DNA of 64,000 nucleotides from [Mycobacterium] manitobense (GTDB lineage Bacteria > Actinomycetota > Actinomycetes > Mycobacteriales > Mycobacteriaceae): positions 294,251-358,250 of the forward strand of contig NZ_JACKSJ010000062.1 of assembly GCF_025821665.1 (NCBI RefSeq), written 5' to 3'. The notes below the pieces were generated by a model, which was not told the DNA's origin, did no database searches, and saw only the letters and a program-made list of their open reading frames with translations. Made by a program: the position numbers and the translations under genes. Shown here piece by piece: positions 8,771 to 16,988 of the stretch (the stretch's first letter is position 1; the number at the start of each line of letters is the position of its first letter).

Positions 8771-9439
8771 CTACTCCGGCTCTTCGGCCTGCACTCTGCG
8801 CTCGATCTCGTACCAGGAGTCGCGCAGCAAGGGCGGCGTCCCTTTGTCGCTAGCGGGTTGCGCCTTCGCGAAGGCTTCCTCGGCCTCGTCGAGGTCCTTG
8901 ATCACTTTGAGCGCCAGTTCCCGTTCGGCGGCGTAGTAGCGCTCGGCCCATTGCAGTGCCACGCGTCCGTATGCCCAGGCGGGTTCCACCTCGGCCCACT
9001 TCGCCTCGACGGCGGCTTCGCGCTGCATCCGGTCGGCGAACGCCACGTGCTCCTGCATGATCTCTTTGAGTCGGGCCGGATTGGTCAGGTGCCCGAACGT
9101 CACTCTCAGCAGAGGATTGTGCTTGAGCTGCGGCGGGTCGACAGGCGCTTTTTCGGCCCATTCCCGCAACGCAGCCGATCCGGCTTCGGTGATCTTGTAG
9201 AGCCGCTTGCTACGTGCACCGCCGTCGTTCTCGACCCGCGAGGTGAGCAGATGCTGCTCTTCGAGCTTCTTGAGTTCGGTGTAGATCTGGCTGTAGGCCG
9301 GGCTACCGTAGAAGAACCGCAAGCTCCACTCGGTCCACTTCTTGATGTCGTAACCCGACAGCTCGTCCTCATACGACAGCACCCCGAGCAGGGCCCAGCC
9401 TGTCGCGGTCACCTTCGGCCTGTCGGCACTCGATGGCAT
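8771..9439 (-). CDS. PadR-family transcriptional regulator
   Basis: A 222-residue PadR-type regulator. The N-terminal winged helix is visible (GWALLGVLSYEDELSGYDIKKW, SQIYTELKKLEEQHLL, KRLYKITEAGSAAL), followed by the C-terminal antiparallel helical dimerisation domain rich in E, A and R. It is divergent from the flavin reductase-KstD-thioesterase operon, whose first start is about 125 bases away, and converges on the first KstD-like gene. PadR proteins usually repress adjacent genes and are released by an aromatic or similar ligand. Control of the neighbouring catabolic genes is the natural inference. Two short inverted repeats in the intergenic space (9444-9462, 9466-9489) are possible operators but weak. 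Confidence 0.85.
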   Translation of the reverse strand: MPSSADRPKVTATGWALLGVLSYEDELSGYDIKKWTEWSLRFFYGSPAYSQIYTELKKLEEQHLLTSRVENDGGARSKRLYKITEAGSAALREWAEKAPVDPPQLKHNPLLRVTFGHLTNPARLKEIMQEHVAFADRMQREAAVEAKWAEVEPAWAYGRVALQWAERYYAAERELALKVIKDLDEAEEAFAKAQPASDKGTPPLLRDSWYEIERRVQAEEPE

Positions 9440-9563
9440 TTGTCCAGGCTAACAACTCCTGGTCGCAGCGGTCGTCGCGTCATCCGCTGATCGGGAGCGC
9501 CACTTGCCAGTGCGTTGTGCGCCGCCGACAGTTGAGGTACTCCGAACCCGGCCCAGGATGGTG

Positions 9564-10109
9564 ATGACGATCAGCGAGACCACCCAGACGAGCGTCGAGG
9601 ACTGCTCTCCCGATCCCGCGGTGATGCGTCGCGTGTTGGGCCACTTCTGCACCGGCGTTGCCGTGGTGGCCGGATACGGCGGTGAAGGTTCGCTCGGCTT
9701 CACCTGCCAGTCGGTGACATCGGTGTCGCTCGACCCGCCCTACATCTCGTTCTGCCCGTCCAACGGCTCGAGCAGTTGGCCACGGATCCGCGAGACCGGT
9801 TCCTTGTGCGTCAATGTCCTCGCCGCCGACCAGCGGGAGGTCTGCTGGAGCTTCGCCAAGAGCGGTGGCGACAAGTTCGCCGGCGTCGCCTGGCGACCGG
9901 GGTCGAACGGCGCCCCGGTCCTCGACGGTGTGCTCGCCTCCATCGAAGCCGACATCGAGTTCGAACACGAGGCCGGCGACCACACCATCGTCGTGGCCCG
10001 GGTGACCGCACTCCGGGCTGACCCGCAGCGGGAGCCCCTGCTGTTCTTCCGGGGTGACTTCGGCGGCTTCGCCGGATGCTTGGAGGCGGCGGGCTCGGGC
10101 GATGCCTGA
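9564..10109 (+). CDS. Flavin reductase, HsaB-like
   Basis: A 181-residue flavin reductase of the HpaC/HsaB family, which supplies reduced FMN or FAD to a flavin-dependent monooxygenase. The family pattern is visible: VLGHFCTGVAVVAG, GFTCQSVTSVSLDPPYISFCPS, the SLCVNVLAADQ segment and DHTIVVARV near the C-terminus. The frame is open upstream. ATG 9564 was chosen because AGGA lies 5 bases before it; ATG 9558 is also possible. Its end overlaps the start of the next gene by 8 bases. No HsaA-type monooxygenase is in the window, so its partner is elsewhere, or the reductase serves another flavoenzyme. Confidence 0.82.
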   Translation: MTISETTQTSVEDCSPDPAVMRRVLGHFCTGVAVVAGYGGEGSLGFTCQSVTSVSLDPPYISFCPSNGSSSWPRIRETGSLCVNVLAADQREVCWSFAKSGGDKFAGVAWRPGSNGAPVLDGVLASIEADIEFEHEAGDHTIVVARVTALRADPQREPLLFFRGDFGGFAGCLEAAGSGDA

Positions 10110-11661
10110 CGACGCCGTGACCTTCGATGACGAGGTGGATGTCGTCGTCGTGGGGTCGGGCGGCGGGGTCGCGGGCGCATACACCGCGGCGCGGGAGGGC
10201 CTGTCGGTCGCTCTTGTGGAGGCGACTGACCAGTTCGGTGGCACCACCGCGTATTCCGGCGGTGGAGGCATGTGGTTCCCCGGCAATCCGGTGATCCACC
10301 GAGCGGGCGTCGACGACAGCCCGCAGCAGGCGCTCGAGTACTTCCACGCGGTGGTCGGCGATCGAACTCCGTACCAATTGCAGCAGACCTACGTGGCGGG
10401 CGGGTCGCGACTCATCGAATATCTCGAGTGCGACACGCATTTCGCTTTCGCCGAACTTCCGTGGCCGGACTACTACGGATCGGTGCCGGGTGCGCGCGCC
10501 GACGGGCGGCGGCACATCGTGCCGGTACCGGTGTCGGCGTCGGCGCTCGGAGCTCTGGCCGACGTCATCCGTGGTCCGCTCGACACCGAACGTCTAGGCC
10601 ATCCGGCCCCGCCGATGCTCAGCGGGGGGCGGGCGCTCATCGGCCGGTTTCTGTGGGCGCTCAGCCGGTTTCCTCAGGCACGAACATATTTGAATTCGCC
10701 CCTCGTCGAGTTGATCACCACGGGCAACGGCGCGGTGACCGGAGCCGTCGTGGACCGCGGCGGCGAAGAAGTCAGGATTGGCGCGCGGCAGGGGGTGCTG
10801 CTGGCAGCCGGCGGCTTCGAACAGAACCCTTGGATGCGCCGGTACTGGGGTGTGCCGGGACGCGCCGACGACAGCATGGGGTGTCCCGGCAACACCGGGG
10901 CCGCACATCAGGCGGCGATCCGCGTCGGAGCCGACACCGACCTGATGGATCAGGCCTGGTGGTCGCCGGGACTGACCCACCCCGACGGCCGCTCGGCCTT
11001 CGCCCTCTGGTTCACCGGCGGCATATTCGTCGACGGGACCGGTGAGCGATTCGTCAACGAGTCCGCCCCCTATGACCGGCTCGGTCGTGCGGTACTGGAT
11101 CAGATGAATTCGCGTGGCACGGCTTTGCCGTTCTGGATGATCTACGACGACCGTGAGGGCGAGACGCCGCCGGTGAAGGCGACCAACGTCTCGATGGTGG
11201 ATCCCGCGCACTACCGGTCGGCTGGTCTGTGGCACACGGCCGAGACCCTCGACGACCTCGCGGCGCTGATCGACGTGCCGGCCGGCGCGCTGTGCGCCAC
11301 CGTCGCCCGTTACAACGCCCTGGTCGCCAGTGGCCGCGACACCGACTTCGGACGCGGTGAAGAACCCTACGATCGAGCGTTCTCCGGCGGAGAGCTGCCC
11401 CTGGTCCCGATCGAGAAGCCGCCCTTCCACGCCGCGGTCTTCGGGCTTTCCGACCTCGGGACCAAGGGCGGTCTGCGGACCGACACCAACGCACGGGTAC
11501 TCGACACGTCCGGTGCACCCATTCCTGGGCTCTACGCGGCCGGCAACACCATGGCGGCGGTCACCGGCACCACCTATCCGGGCGGCGGCAATCCGATCGG
11601 CGCGTCGCTGTTGTTCAGCCACCTCGCCGCTCTCGACATGGCCGGCCGGGCATCGCAGTGA
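10102..11661 (+). CDS. FAD-dependent 3-ketosteroid dehydrogenase-like protein (second paralog)
   Basis: A 519-residue FAD-binding protein of the same family as the gene at 7013. Visible are VVVVGSGGGVAGAYTAAREGLSV, the FGGTTAYSGGGGMW loop, AAGGFEQN in the middle and the C-terminal NTMAAVTGTTYPGGGNPIG, with the Tyr and Gly expected in KstD enzymes. ATG 10102 overlaps the end of the flavin reductase gene (stop at 10107-10109), indicating coupled translation. Its stop overlaps the GTG of the thioesterase gene. It is likely a delta-1 or related desaturase in ring degradation. Fumarate-reductase-like activity on another substrate cannot be ruled out. Confidence 0.83.
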   Translation: MPDDAVTFDDEVDVVVVGSGGGVAGAYTAAREGLSVALVEATDQFGGTTAYSGGGGMWFPGNPVIHRAGVDDSPQQALEYFHAVVGDRTPYQLQQTYVAGGSRLIEYLECDTHFAFAELPWPDYYGSVPGARADGRRHIVPVPVSASALGALADVIRGPLDTERLGHPAPPMLSGGRALIGRFLWALSRFPQARTYLNSPLVELITTGNGAVTGAVVDRGGEEVRIGARQGVLLAAGGFEQNPWMRRYWGVPGRADDSMGCPGNTGAAHQAAIRVGADTDLMDQAWWSPGLTHPDGRSAFALWFTGGIFVDGTGERFVNESAPYDRLGRAVLDQMNSRGTALPFWMIYDDREGETPPVKATNVSMVDPAHYRSAGLWHTAETLDDLAALIDVPAGALCATVARYNALVASGRDTDFGRGEEPYDRAFSGGELPLVPIEKPPFHAAVFGLSDLGTKGGLRTDTNARVLDTSGAPIPGLYAAGNTMAAVTGTTYPGGGNPIGASLLFSHLAALDMAGRASQ

Positions 11662-12251
11662 CCACCGACGGCGAACTCGGCGCCCATGAACCGCTGACAG
11701 AGTCGGTGCGGGCACTGATCGACAGGGTGATCCGCACCAAGGTCGACACGGCCACGCAAGAGGCTGCCCGAGCGCATGTGGCCGCCGCTCTTGGCCTGCT
11801 GGGGGAACGGCTGATGCCGGATTCGTTCGGCATGCATGCAATCGCCAACCGCGGCCCCACGACAGGCGGGAATGTGGTGATCGGGGAACGCAATGCCATC
11901 GCTCCCCCGCTCATCGTCGAGCGCGACGGCACCGGCCAGGTCAGTGCCGATGTCGACCTGGGTGCCGCATACGAGGGGCCCGTCGGCCACGTGCACGGCG
12001 GTGTCTGCTCACTGCTCCTCGACCACGTGCTCGGCGCCACCGCCCACCGGCCAGGACGTCCCGCCTACACCGGCACGCTGCAACTGCGTTACCTTCGCCC
12101 GACTCTGCTGGGTCGGCTCCGGGTGGAGGCGTGGGTGGAGCACGAGCAAGGACGCAAGACCTATGCGCGGGGTCGCATTCTGCGCGATGGCAACGTCACG
12201 GTCGACGCGCAGGGCATTTTCATCCGACCCCGAGACATTGACGCCGGTTGA
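11658..12251 (+). CDS. PaaI-type hotdog-fold thioesterase
   Basis: A 197-residue protein with a C-terminal hotdog domain. The GPVGHVHGGVCSLLLDHVLG segment is the hallmark of PaaI/acyl-CoA thioesterases: HGG followed by a long helix carrying an acidic residue. The strands TLQLRYLRPTLLG and RVEAWVEHEQGRKTYARGRI follow. It would hydrolyse a CoA thioester, either to recycle CoA or to release a dead-end intermediate. GTG 11658 overlaps the KstD-like gene's stop (GTGA), so it ends a reductase-dehydrogenase-thioesterase operon. The N-terminal 60 residues are a family-variable helical part. The actual acyl group is unknown. Confidence 0.82.
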   Translation: MTTDGELGAHEPLTESVRALIDRVIRTKVDTATQEAARAHVAAALGLLGERLMPDSFGMHAIANRGPTTGGNVVIGERNAIAPPLIVERDGTGQVSADVDLGAAYEGPVGHVHGGVCSLLLDHVLGATAHRPGRPAYTGTLQLRYLRPTLLGRLRVEAWVEHEQGRKTYARGRILRDGNVTVDAQGIFIRPRDIDAG

Positions 12252-12631
12252 CGGCAGCTTCAGACTGTCCCGTCAGATGTGGTCGAAAGCCGATATGCGC
12301 CAGCGCCCGTCGTCGACCTCGGTGAGACTGGCATCAACACCACCTCGGCGTCCTACAGAACAGGCGCACCGGCCTGCGGCATCCTCCGCCGCGGTGACAT
12401 CGGAAACACCTCTGCGCGCTAGACATTCATCATCGCCAGTGCAGATGAGGACGGGACCTCGGTCAAGGACGGGCGGGAATCCTCCTGCCCCGGCCCCCTT
12501 ACCTCGGGGCAAGCCTGACCTACCCAAGTGGACTGAAAAACATGGCTCCCATAGGGATATCAGGCGCCACTGCAGCCTTCATACGATCTCCAGCAACCGG
12601 CTCACCTCAGGGCCAGGACAAGGAGAATCCC
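12252..12631. other. 380-base stretch without a confident gene
   Basis: Between the thioesterase stop and the secreted-protein start I see no gene with good coding features. A minus-strand open frame (12273-12527) ends in a stretch reading LTEVDDGRWRISAFDHI, which resembles the C-terminal strand of SnoaL-type proteins, but the rest is Cys/Arg-rich and shadow-like. It could be the remains of a decayed gene. The final 15 bases carry the ribosome site AAGGAG of the next gene. Confidence 0.4.
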
Positions 12632-12895
12632 ATGACTTCCACCATCGTGACTCGAATCGGTCTCGGCGTTGCCGCAGCCGCGTTCATGACGGGCGTCGCG
12701 CTCGGGGCAAGCCCCCTTGCCAACGCACTCCCCGAGGGCACGATCAAATCCGAATGCAAGTCCGCGGGAGGCAGGTACGAGACGGGTGTAGGACCGGACG
12801 GCAACAGGTACTCGGATTGCACCTATACAGACGTCGGCGGTGGGCTGCACGTCGACCATTACAAGAACGGTAAGTACACGGCCACGTCCGATTAG
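12632..12895 (+). CDS. Small secreted protein, unknown function
   Basis: An 87-residue protein with a clear Sec signal peptide: an N-terminal Thr/Arg start, a hydrophobic GLGVAAAAFMTGVALGA core and a likely cleavage after ANA. The mature part is about 56 residues with two cysteines (SECKSAGG, SDCTYTD) that could form one disulfide, and a Gly/Tyr/His-rich end. Start ATG 12632 is supported by AAGGAG 7 bases upstream. Small secreted proteins with this two-Cys layout are common and uncharacterised in mycobacteria. It stands alone and converges with the cutinase gene. A function cannot be given. Confidence 0.75.
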   Translation: MTSTIVTRIGLGVAAAAFMTGVALGASPLANALPEGTIKSECKSAGGRYETGVGPDGNRYSDCTYTDVGGGLHVDHYKNGKYTATSD

Positions 12896-12937
12896 GGCGA
12901 AATCGCGATCAGCCGAACTCCACCGACCGGGCCAATG

Positions 12938-12966
12938 CTCCTACGGTGAGAAGCTCGCCATAGGAG
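12938..12966. terminator. Hairpin between convergent genes
   Basis: Two 13-base arms, CTCCTACGGTGAG and CTCGCCATAGGAG, with a 3-base loop can pair at 11 positions plus a wobble. It sits between the convergent ends of the secreted-protein gene and the cutinase gene, where a bidirectional terminator is expected. No long T run follows, as is usual in mycobacteria. Confidence 0.45.
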
Positions 12967-12996
12967 AAAGCCCCATCCATGCGAGTTCGAGAAACG

Positions 12997-13935
12997 TCAG
13001 GGCAAGCCGGCCACGACCGAGGGGTCGTACCCCGGCACGGACGAGGTGTAGCCGGGTGACTGCTGGTAGCCCGGTGTCTGCGGGCCATACGCCGGCGTCT
13101 GCGCGACGTACCCCGGCGGCATGTGGTCGGTGCCCTGCGGCGGCGACGCGTAGACGGGCGCCTGCATGGCAGATCCCGGCAGCTGTCCATACCCTGTCGG
13201 CGGCCCGAAGCCGGGTACCGATTGGGTCATACCAGCCAGCAGTTTGGACGCCGCGAAAGTCGCGGCCTGCGTGGTGTACGCGGGGACGTAGCCGTCGGTG
13301 TGCCCGCTCCATGCGTTGCCTTGGCCTGCGTGACAGATCGGGTCGGCTGGGTTGCAGAGGTCGATCGCCTTGCCGGTGAACATGGCGGACTGGGATGGCA
13401 GCTTGGTACCGGAGCGGTTCGCGACGTTTCCGAAGGTGGCGATCGCCGCGATGTTTCCCGCCAGCGACGACGGCATCGACTCGCCCCATGCGATGCCGAC
13501 GATGGGGTTACCTGCGACGATGTTGACGACGTTCGCGCCCTGCGAGTACCCGCCCAACACGATCTTGGTGTCGGGGCACGTGGCCGCCATGGATTTGATG
13601 TGCTTGATCGTGTCCTTGGCGCCGTCGCCACTGCCCAGCTGCAGCTTGCCCGCGTCATAGTCCACCGCGTAGGTCGCGATGTTCATGCCGACGGCCTGCT
13701 CGCGCAGCGAGTCGACGAAGGCAGCGCCGACGACGCCGATGCCTTCGGGCTCGTCCGTGCCCCTGGCGAACACGACCTCGGCGTCGGCGCAATCGGCGGC
13801 GGACGCAACCGGTAGAGCGCTCGGAATCCACTGCTGAACGGCGACGATGGCCAGCGCAACCGCGCCACGGCCGGCCCAGCGGCACACCAATCGCGCATTC
13901 GTCGCACGCGAGCTACGCCCGCAACGAGGTGGCAT
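12997..13935 (-). CDS. Secreted cutinase-family serine esterase with PGY-rich tail
   Basis: A 312-residue exported esterase. An N-terminal Arg-rich segment and hydrophobic stretch (AVALAIVAVQQWIPSALPVASA) form a signal peptide. The mature domain has the cutinase layout: Cys near the start (ADCADAEVVFARGT), the nucleophile motif GGYSQGANVV, and CNPADPICHAGQG with downstream His for the Asp/His pair. Mycobacterial cutinase-like proteins hydrolyse lipid esters in or outside the envelope. After about residue 230 the protein leaves the family fold and becomes a low-complexity tail rich in P, G, Y and Q, with repeated PGY units. It converges with the small secreted gene and stands upstream of the ssrA terminator. 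Confidence 0.88.
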   Translation of the reverse strand: MPPRCGRSSRATNARLVCRWAGRGAVALAIVAVQQWIPSALPVASAADCADAEVVFARGTDEPEGIGVVGAAFVDSLREQAVGMNIATYAVDYDAGKLQLGSGDGAKDTIKHIKSMAATCPDTKIVLGGYSQGANVVNIVAGNPIVGIAWGESMPSSLAGNIAAIATFGNVANRSGTKLPSQSAMFTGKAIDLCNPADPICHAGQGNAWSGHTDGYVPAYTTQAATFAASKLLAGMTQSVPGFGPPTGYGQLPGSAMQAPVYASPPQGTDHMPPGYVAQTPAYGPQTPGYQQSPGYTSSVPGYDPSVVAGLP

Positions 13936-14035
13936 GGCGCGAATCTACCCTTAGCCAGCAGATACGCACTAGTCGTGCGCGTTAGAAGGTTCTCAGCGAA
14001 TGTGAATGCGGCCCGTTGCGGTGAACACTGACACA

Positions 14036-14067
14036 AACCAGGCCAGGGCTTTTGCCCTGGCCTGGTT
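14036..14067 (-). terminator. Strong intrinsic-type hairpin downstream of ssrA
   Basis: The 14-base arms AACCAGGCCAGGGC (14036-14049) and GCCCTGGCCTGGTT (14054-14067) pair perfectly around a 4-base TTTT loop. It begins 5 bases past the encoded 3' end of the tmRNA on the minus strand, so it should end ssrA transcription. The following bases are TTTGTG on the transcribed strand, a short U-rich start. Confidence 0.85.
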
Positions 14068-14072
14068 CCTTG

Positions 14073-14438
14073 TGGAGCTGCCGGGAATCGAACCCGGGTC
14101 CTACGGCACTTCCTCGAGGCTTCTCCGTGCGCAGTTCGCTATGCCTCTACTCGGATCTCCTGATCACGCGAACAAGTCAGGATGACGATCCCAGTCGCTG
14201 TTTGATGTCCCCATGGGTTCCGCGACCGAACCCATGGGTGGGTCCCTCTAGCTGATGCCAGGGTCCGGGCCGAGGGCGCTCCCGGTCTGACAGACACACC
14301 GTCGCTTAGGCAGCGAGGGCGTAGTCGCGCTGATTGGTATCGGCGCTTAATTGGTTGCAACGACGCTTACGGTGGTCAATTGCCTGCACCGGCACGCTTC
14401 CCTTGATTCGATGCGCGAAGTCGAAACCGTTCAGCCCC
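14073..14438 (-). ncRNA. ssrA: tmRNA (ssrA)
   Basis: Transfer-messenger RNA, which with SmpB rescues stalled ribosomes and tags the unfinished protein for proteolysis. The 5' end GGGGCTGAACGGTTTCGAC is the standard tmRNA start, and the 3' end GGTTCGATTCCCGGCAGCTCCA is the T-arm and acceptor half. The 5' GGGGCTG pairs with the 3' CAGCTCC. The message-like part encodes the tag ADTNQRDYALAA followed by TAA, near 14309-14344. The terminal CCA is not encoded: the template gives A followed by CAA, so it must be added afterwards. The SmpB gene lies 3.4 kb away on the same strand. Exact processed ends are estimated from the acceptor pairing. Confidence 0.95.
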
Positions 14439-14566
14439 TCGCACACCCGCCGAAGTTCGGCAGGAAAATCAATGGTACGCCCACATCAACGAGCGATTCC
14501 AGTCGATTGTTCCGTGTCGCGGCACGCACCCTCGGCAGGGCGCGAGCGTGCGCCGATGCCCGCGAT

Positions 14567-16834
14567 CTACGGCGTGTCGGCCGCCAGCCCCGCGCGCTCG
14601 CGGGATGTGGTGGAGGAAACGAGCTCGGCAGCGATCTCGTCGATCAGCATCGCCCGGCCGAACAGATGGCCCTGCGCCATCCGGCAACCCGCCCGGAACA
14701 CGACGTCGGACTGTCCCTGCGATTCGATGCCTTCGGCGATCACCTGCAGACCCAGCGCGTCGGCCAGGCCGACCACCGAGCGATACACCGCCAGGTTGCC
14801 GTCGTGCTCGGCACCTGCGGACAGGCTGCGGTCCAATTTGAGGATCTGCACGGGCAGGGCGTGCAGGTACGTCAGCGAATTGAACCCCGCGCCGAAGTCG
14901 TCGAGGGCCACCCGCACTCCACCGGCACTCAACCGCCTGATCGCGGCGGCGCCGTCCGCGAGGTCCACGATCGGCACCGTCTCGGTGACCTCGAGCACCA
15001 GCCGCCTCGGTGCCACACCGTGGCGGCCCAATGTCCGATTCACCAGCTGCTCGAAGGCCCGGTTACCCAGTCGGGCCGCGCCGATGTTGACGTGGATGTC
15101 GAGGTCCAGCCCGGCGGCCTGCACCTGCCTGCAGGCCAGGTCGAGCACGAGAGCGTCGAGGGCAGCGCCCAGCCCGGCGCCCTCGGCCGCCGCGACGAAC
15201 GTCTCCGGCGGGATCTGCATGCCGTTCGGCGCTGCCCATCGGGCGAGTGCCTCGACGGCGACGAATCCGCCGTGCGGGAGATCGACGACGGGCTGATAGG
15301 CGAGGCTGAAGCCCTCCGGCGTGTCGCCGTTCGCCCGCCGCAACGCGGTCGGGAAGTCGACCGATACGCCCGACGACGGCTGGTACACCACGGCGGTGTC
15401 CTTGCCGAGCCGCTTACCCGCGTACATCGAGATGTCCGCCTGCCGCAGCAGATCGTCGGAGGTCGGACGCGGTTCGTAGACTCCGGGCCGGACCAGACCC
15501 ATGCTGGCGCGCACCCGGACCGACGAACCGTGCACGGCGAACGGATCACGCAGCGCGACCCGAAGCCGGTCGGCGACCACCTCGGGCGCCTCGTGCTCGT
15601 CGTCGATCAGGATCGCGAACTCGTCGCCGCCGATACGGGCCAGCGTGTCGGTGGCGCCGACGCACCCCCGGAGACGATCCCCCACGGCCCGCAGCAGCTC
15701 GTCCCCCGCCGCGTGGCCGAACCGGTCGTTGACCTCCTTGAAGTCGTCGAGGTCGACGAAGATCAGCACGAAGCCGCCGTCGGTCAACGCTGTGTCGAGC
15801 CGCTGGGCGAACAGCACCCGATTGGGTAGACCGGTCAGCGGATCGTGATGGACCTGGTGGGCGAGTCGGCGCTGCGCCTCGTACAGGCGAGCGGTCAGCT
15901 GTCGTTGTGCGCGCATCGTCGCGACCTGTCGTGCGGTGACCAGCAGGACGATCACCACCCCGAGAACCACCACCGCGGTGCTCAGACTGCGTCCGATCAA
16001 CACGTGGTAGGCGGCAAGGACGACGATGCCGAGGAAACCGAGGTAGGGCACGACCGACCGGACCCAGTCCATCGCGTCCTGCGCACGGGCGCTCGACGGC
16101 TGTGGCCGGAGGTCGAGCACGGCGAACATGATGCTCAGCGGCCCGAGGATGGCGCCGATGCCGCCCCAGAGGTCCCAGTTGTCCGCGCCGACGGAACGGA
16201 AATAGGCGACCAGCCTGTCCGACGCCGCGATCATGACGACCCCGCCGGCGAGCAGGAGGTAGTTCGCGCGGTAGGGACGGTTGCGCTGGAAGGCCATCGC
16301 CATGAGGACGGCAAGCACGACGACGATCAGCTCCAGCGCGGAGTACGCGATCACGACGGCGGCGATCTGTGACCGGGGGGCCGCGGCGCCGGTCAACGCG
16401 CCGCTGCCGGCGATCACCACGAGGAACGCGAAGGACACTGCGGCGACCAGCCCGTCGAGCGCGGCGATGACGGGCGGATTGCCGGCCCGCCCGTCCTTGG
16501 CGGTGCGCAACCCCCCGGCGCGGGCCAGGATGATCATCGCTGCCAGGGACAGCACGGGCGGCAGGAAGTAGGCAACCACCGCAGCCGCCGGCGCGGCCTC
16601 ACCGCGCTCGTCCGCGCCACTGAATTGCCAGATCAGCTCGCCGACGAGCCAGCTGACCATGGCGGCGATGACCAGCAACCGCCACCAGCGCGCGACACCG
16701 TCGACCCGGCGGGCGACCGTCACCGCACACACCATCGCACCTGCGCCCACGACCGATTGCAGGGCCACGCCGACCCAGCGGGCGACCTGGTCGCCGTAGG
16801 GAGCGACCGCGTTCACCGACGCCAGCACCAGCAC
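14567..16834 (-). CDS. Membrane-bound GGDEF-EAL cyclic-di-GMP enzyme
   Basis: A 755-residue bifunctional c-di-GMP protein. Residues 1 to about 310 form several hydrophobic membrane spans (MASE-like sensor region). A GGDEF domain follows (HHDPLTGLPNRVLF, then RIGGDEFAIL with the catalytic motif intact), then an EAL domain with EALARW, the NIGAAR asparagine, EVTETV, DDFGAGFNSL, LKLDRSL and EGIES, so all usual metal and catalytic residues of a phosphodiesterase are present. It could make and break c-di-GMP. It has no GAF domain, unlike the well-known mycobacterial GGDEF-EAL protein. It lies between ssrA and the smpB operon on the same strand. Membrane topology and the signal sensed are not known. 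Confidence 0.92.
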   Translation of the reverse strand: MLVLASVNAVAPYGDQVARWVGVALQSVVGAGAMVCAVTVARRVDGVARWWRLLVIAAMVSWLVGELIWQFSGADERGEAAPAAAVVAYFLPPVLSLAAMIILARAGGLRTAKDGRAGNPPVIAALDGLVAAVSFAFLVVIAGSGALTGAAAPRSQIAAVVIAYSALELIVVVLAVLMAMAFQRNRPYRANYLLLAGGVVMIAASDRLVAYFRSVGADNWDLWGGIGAILGPLSIMFAVLDLRPQPSSARAQDAMDWVRSVVPYLGFLGIVVLAAYHVLIGRSLSTAVVVLGVVIVLLVTARQVATMRAQRQLTARLYEAQRRLAHQVHHDPLTGLPNRVLFAQRLDTALTDGGFVLIFVDLDDFKEVNDRFGHAAGDELLRAVGDRLRGCVGATDTLARIGGDEFAILIDDEHEAPEVVADRLRVALRDPFAVHGSSVRVRASMGLVRPGVYEPRPTSDDLLRQADISMYAGKRLGKDTAVVYQPSSGVSVDFPTALRRANGDTPEGFSLAYQPVVDLPHGGFVAVEALARWAAPNGMQIPPETFVAAAEGAGLGAALDALVLDLACRQVQAAGLDLDIHVNIGAARLGNRAFEQLVNRTLGRHGVAPRRLVLEVTETVPIVDLADGAAAIRRLSAGGVRVALDDFGAGFNSLTYLHALPVQILKLDRSLSAGAEHDGNLAVYRSVVGLADALGLQVIAEGIESQGQSDVVFRAGCRMAQGHLFGRAMLIDEIAAELVSSTTSRERAGLAADTP

Positions 16835-16988
16835 GCCGGCGAACAGGGAGAGGCGAAGATGATTGGCGCTGACCGCGACCGCCCCCTCCCCTCATACAGG
16901 TCATGAAACCTATCTCGCCCCATGATGGCCTACCGGGCGTTGCGCCGTTCCACAACGCAGCTAACTGAAACGGCGACTGAAGGAATTC

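Noticed and set aside
10594..11841. 415-residue minus-strand open frame over the second KstD-like gene
   Set aside because: Arg/His/Gly-rich shadow of the real + strand gene; no family match and no ribosome site.
14073..14110. tRNA-like T-arm and acceptor end (GGTTCGATTCCCGGCAGCTCCA)
   Set aside because: At first looks like a tRNA 3' half, but the matching 5' end and tag peptide show it is the tmRNA 3' end.
14351..15829. 492-residue + strand frame across ssrA and the GGDEF-EAL gene
   Set aside because: Antisense shadow covering a proven RNA gene and a gene with clear catalytic motifs.
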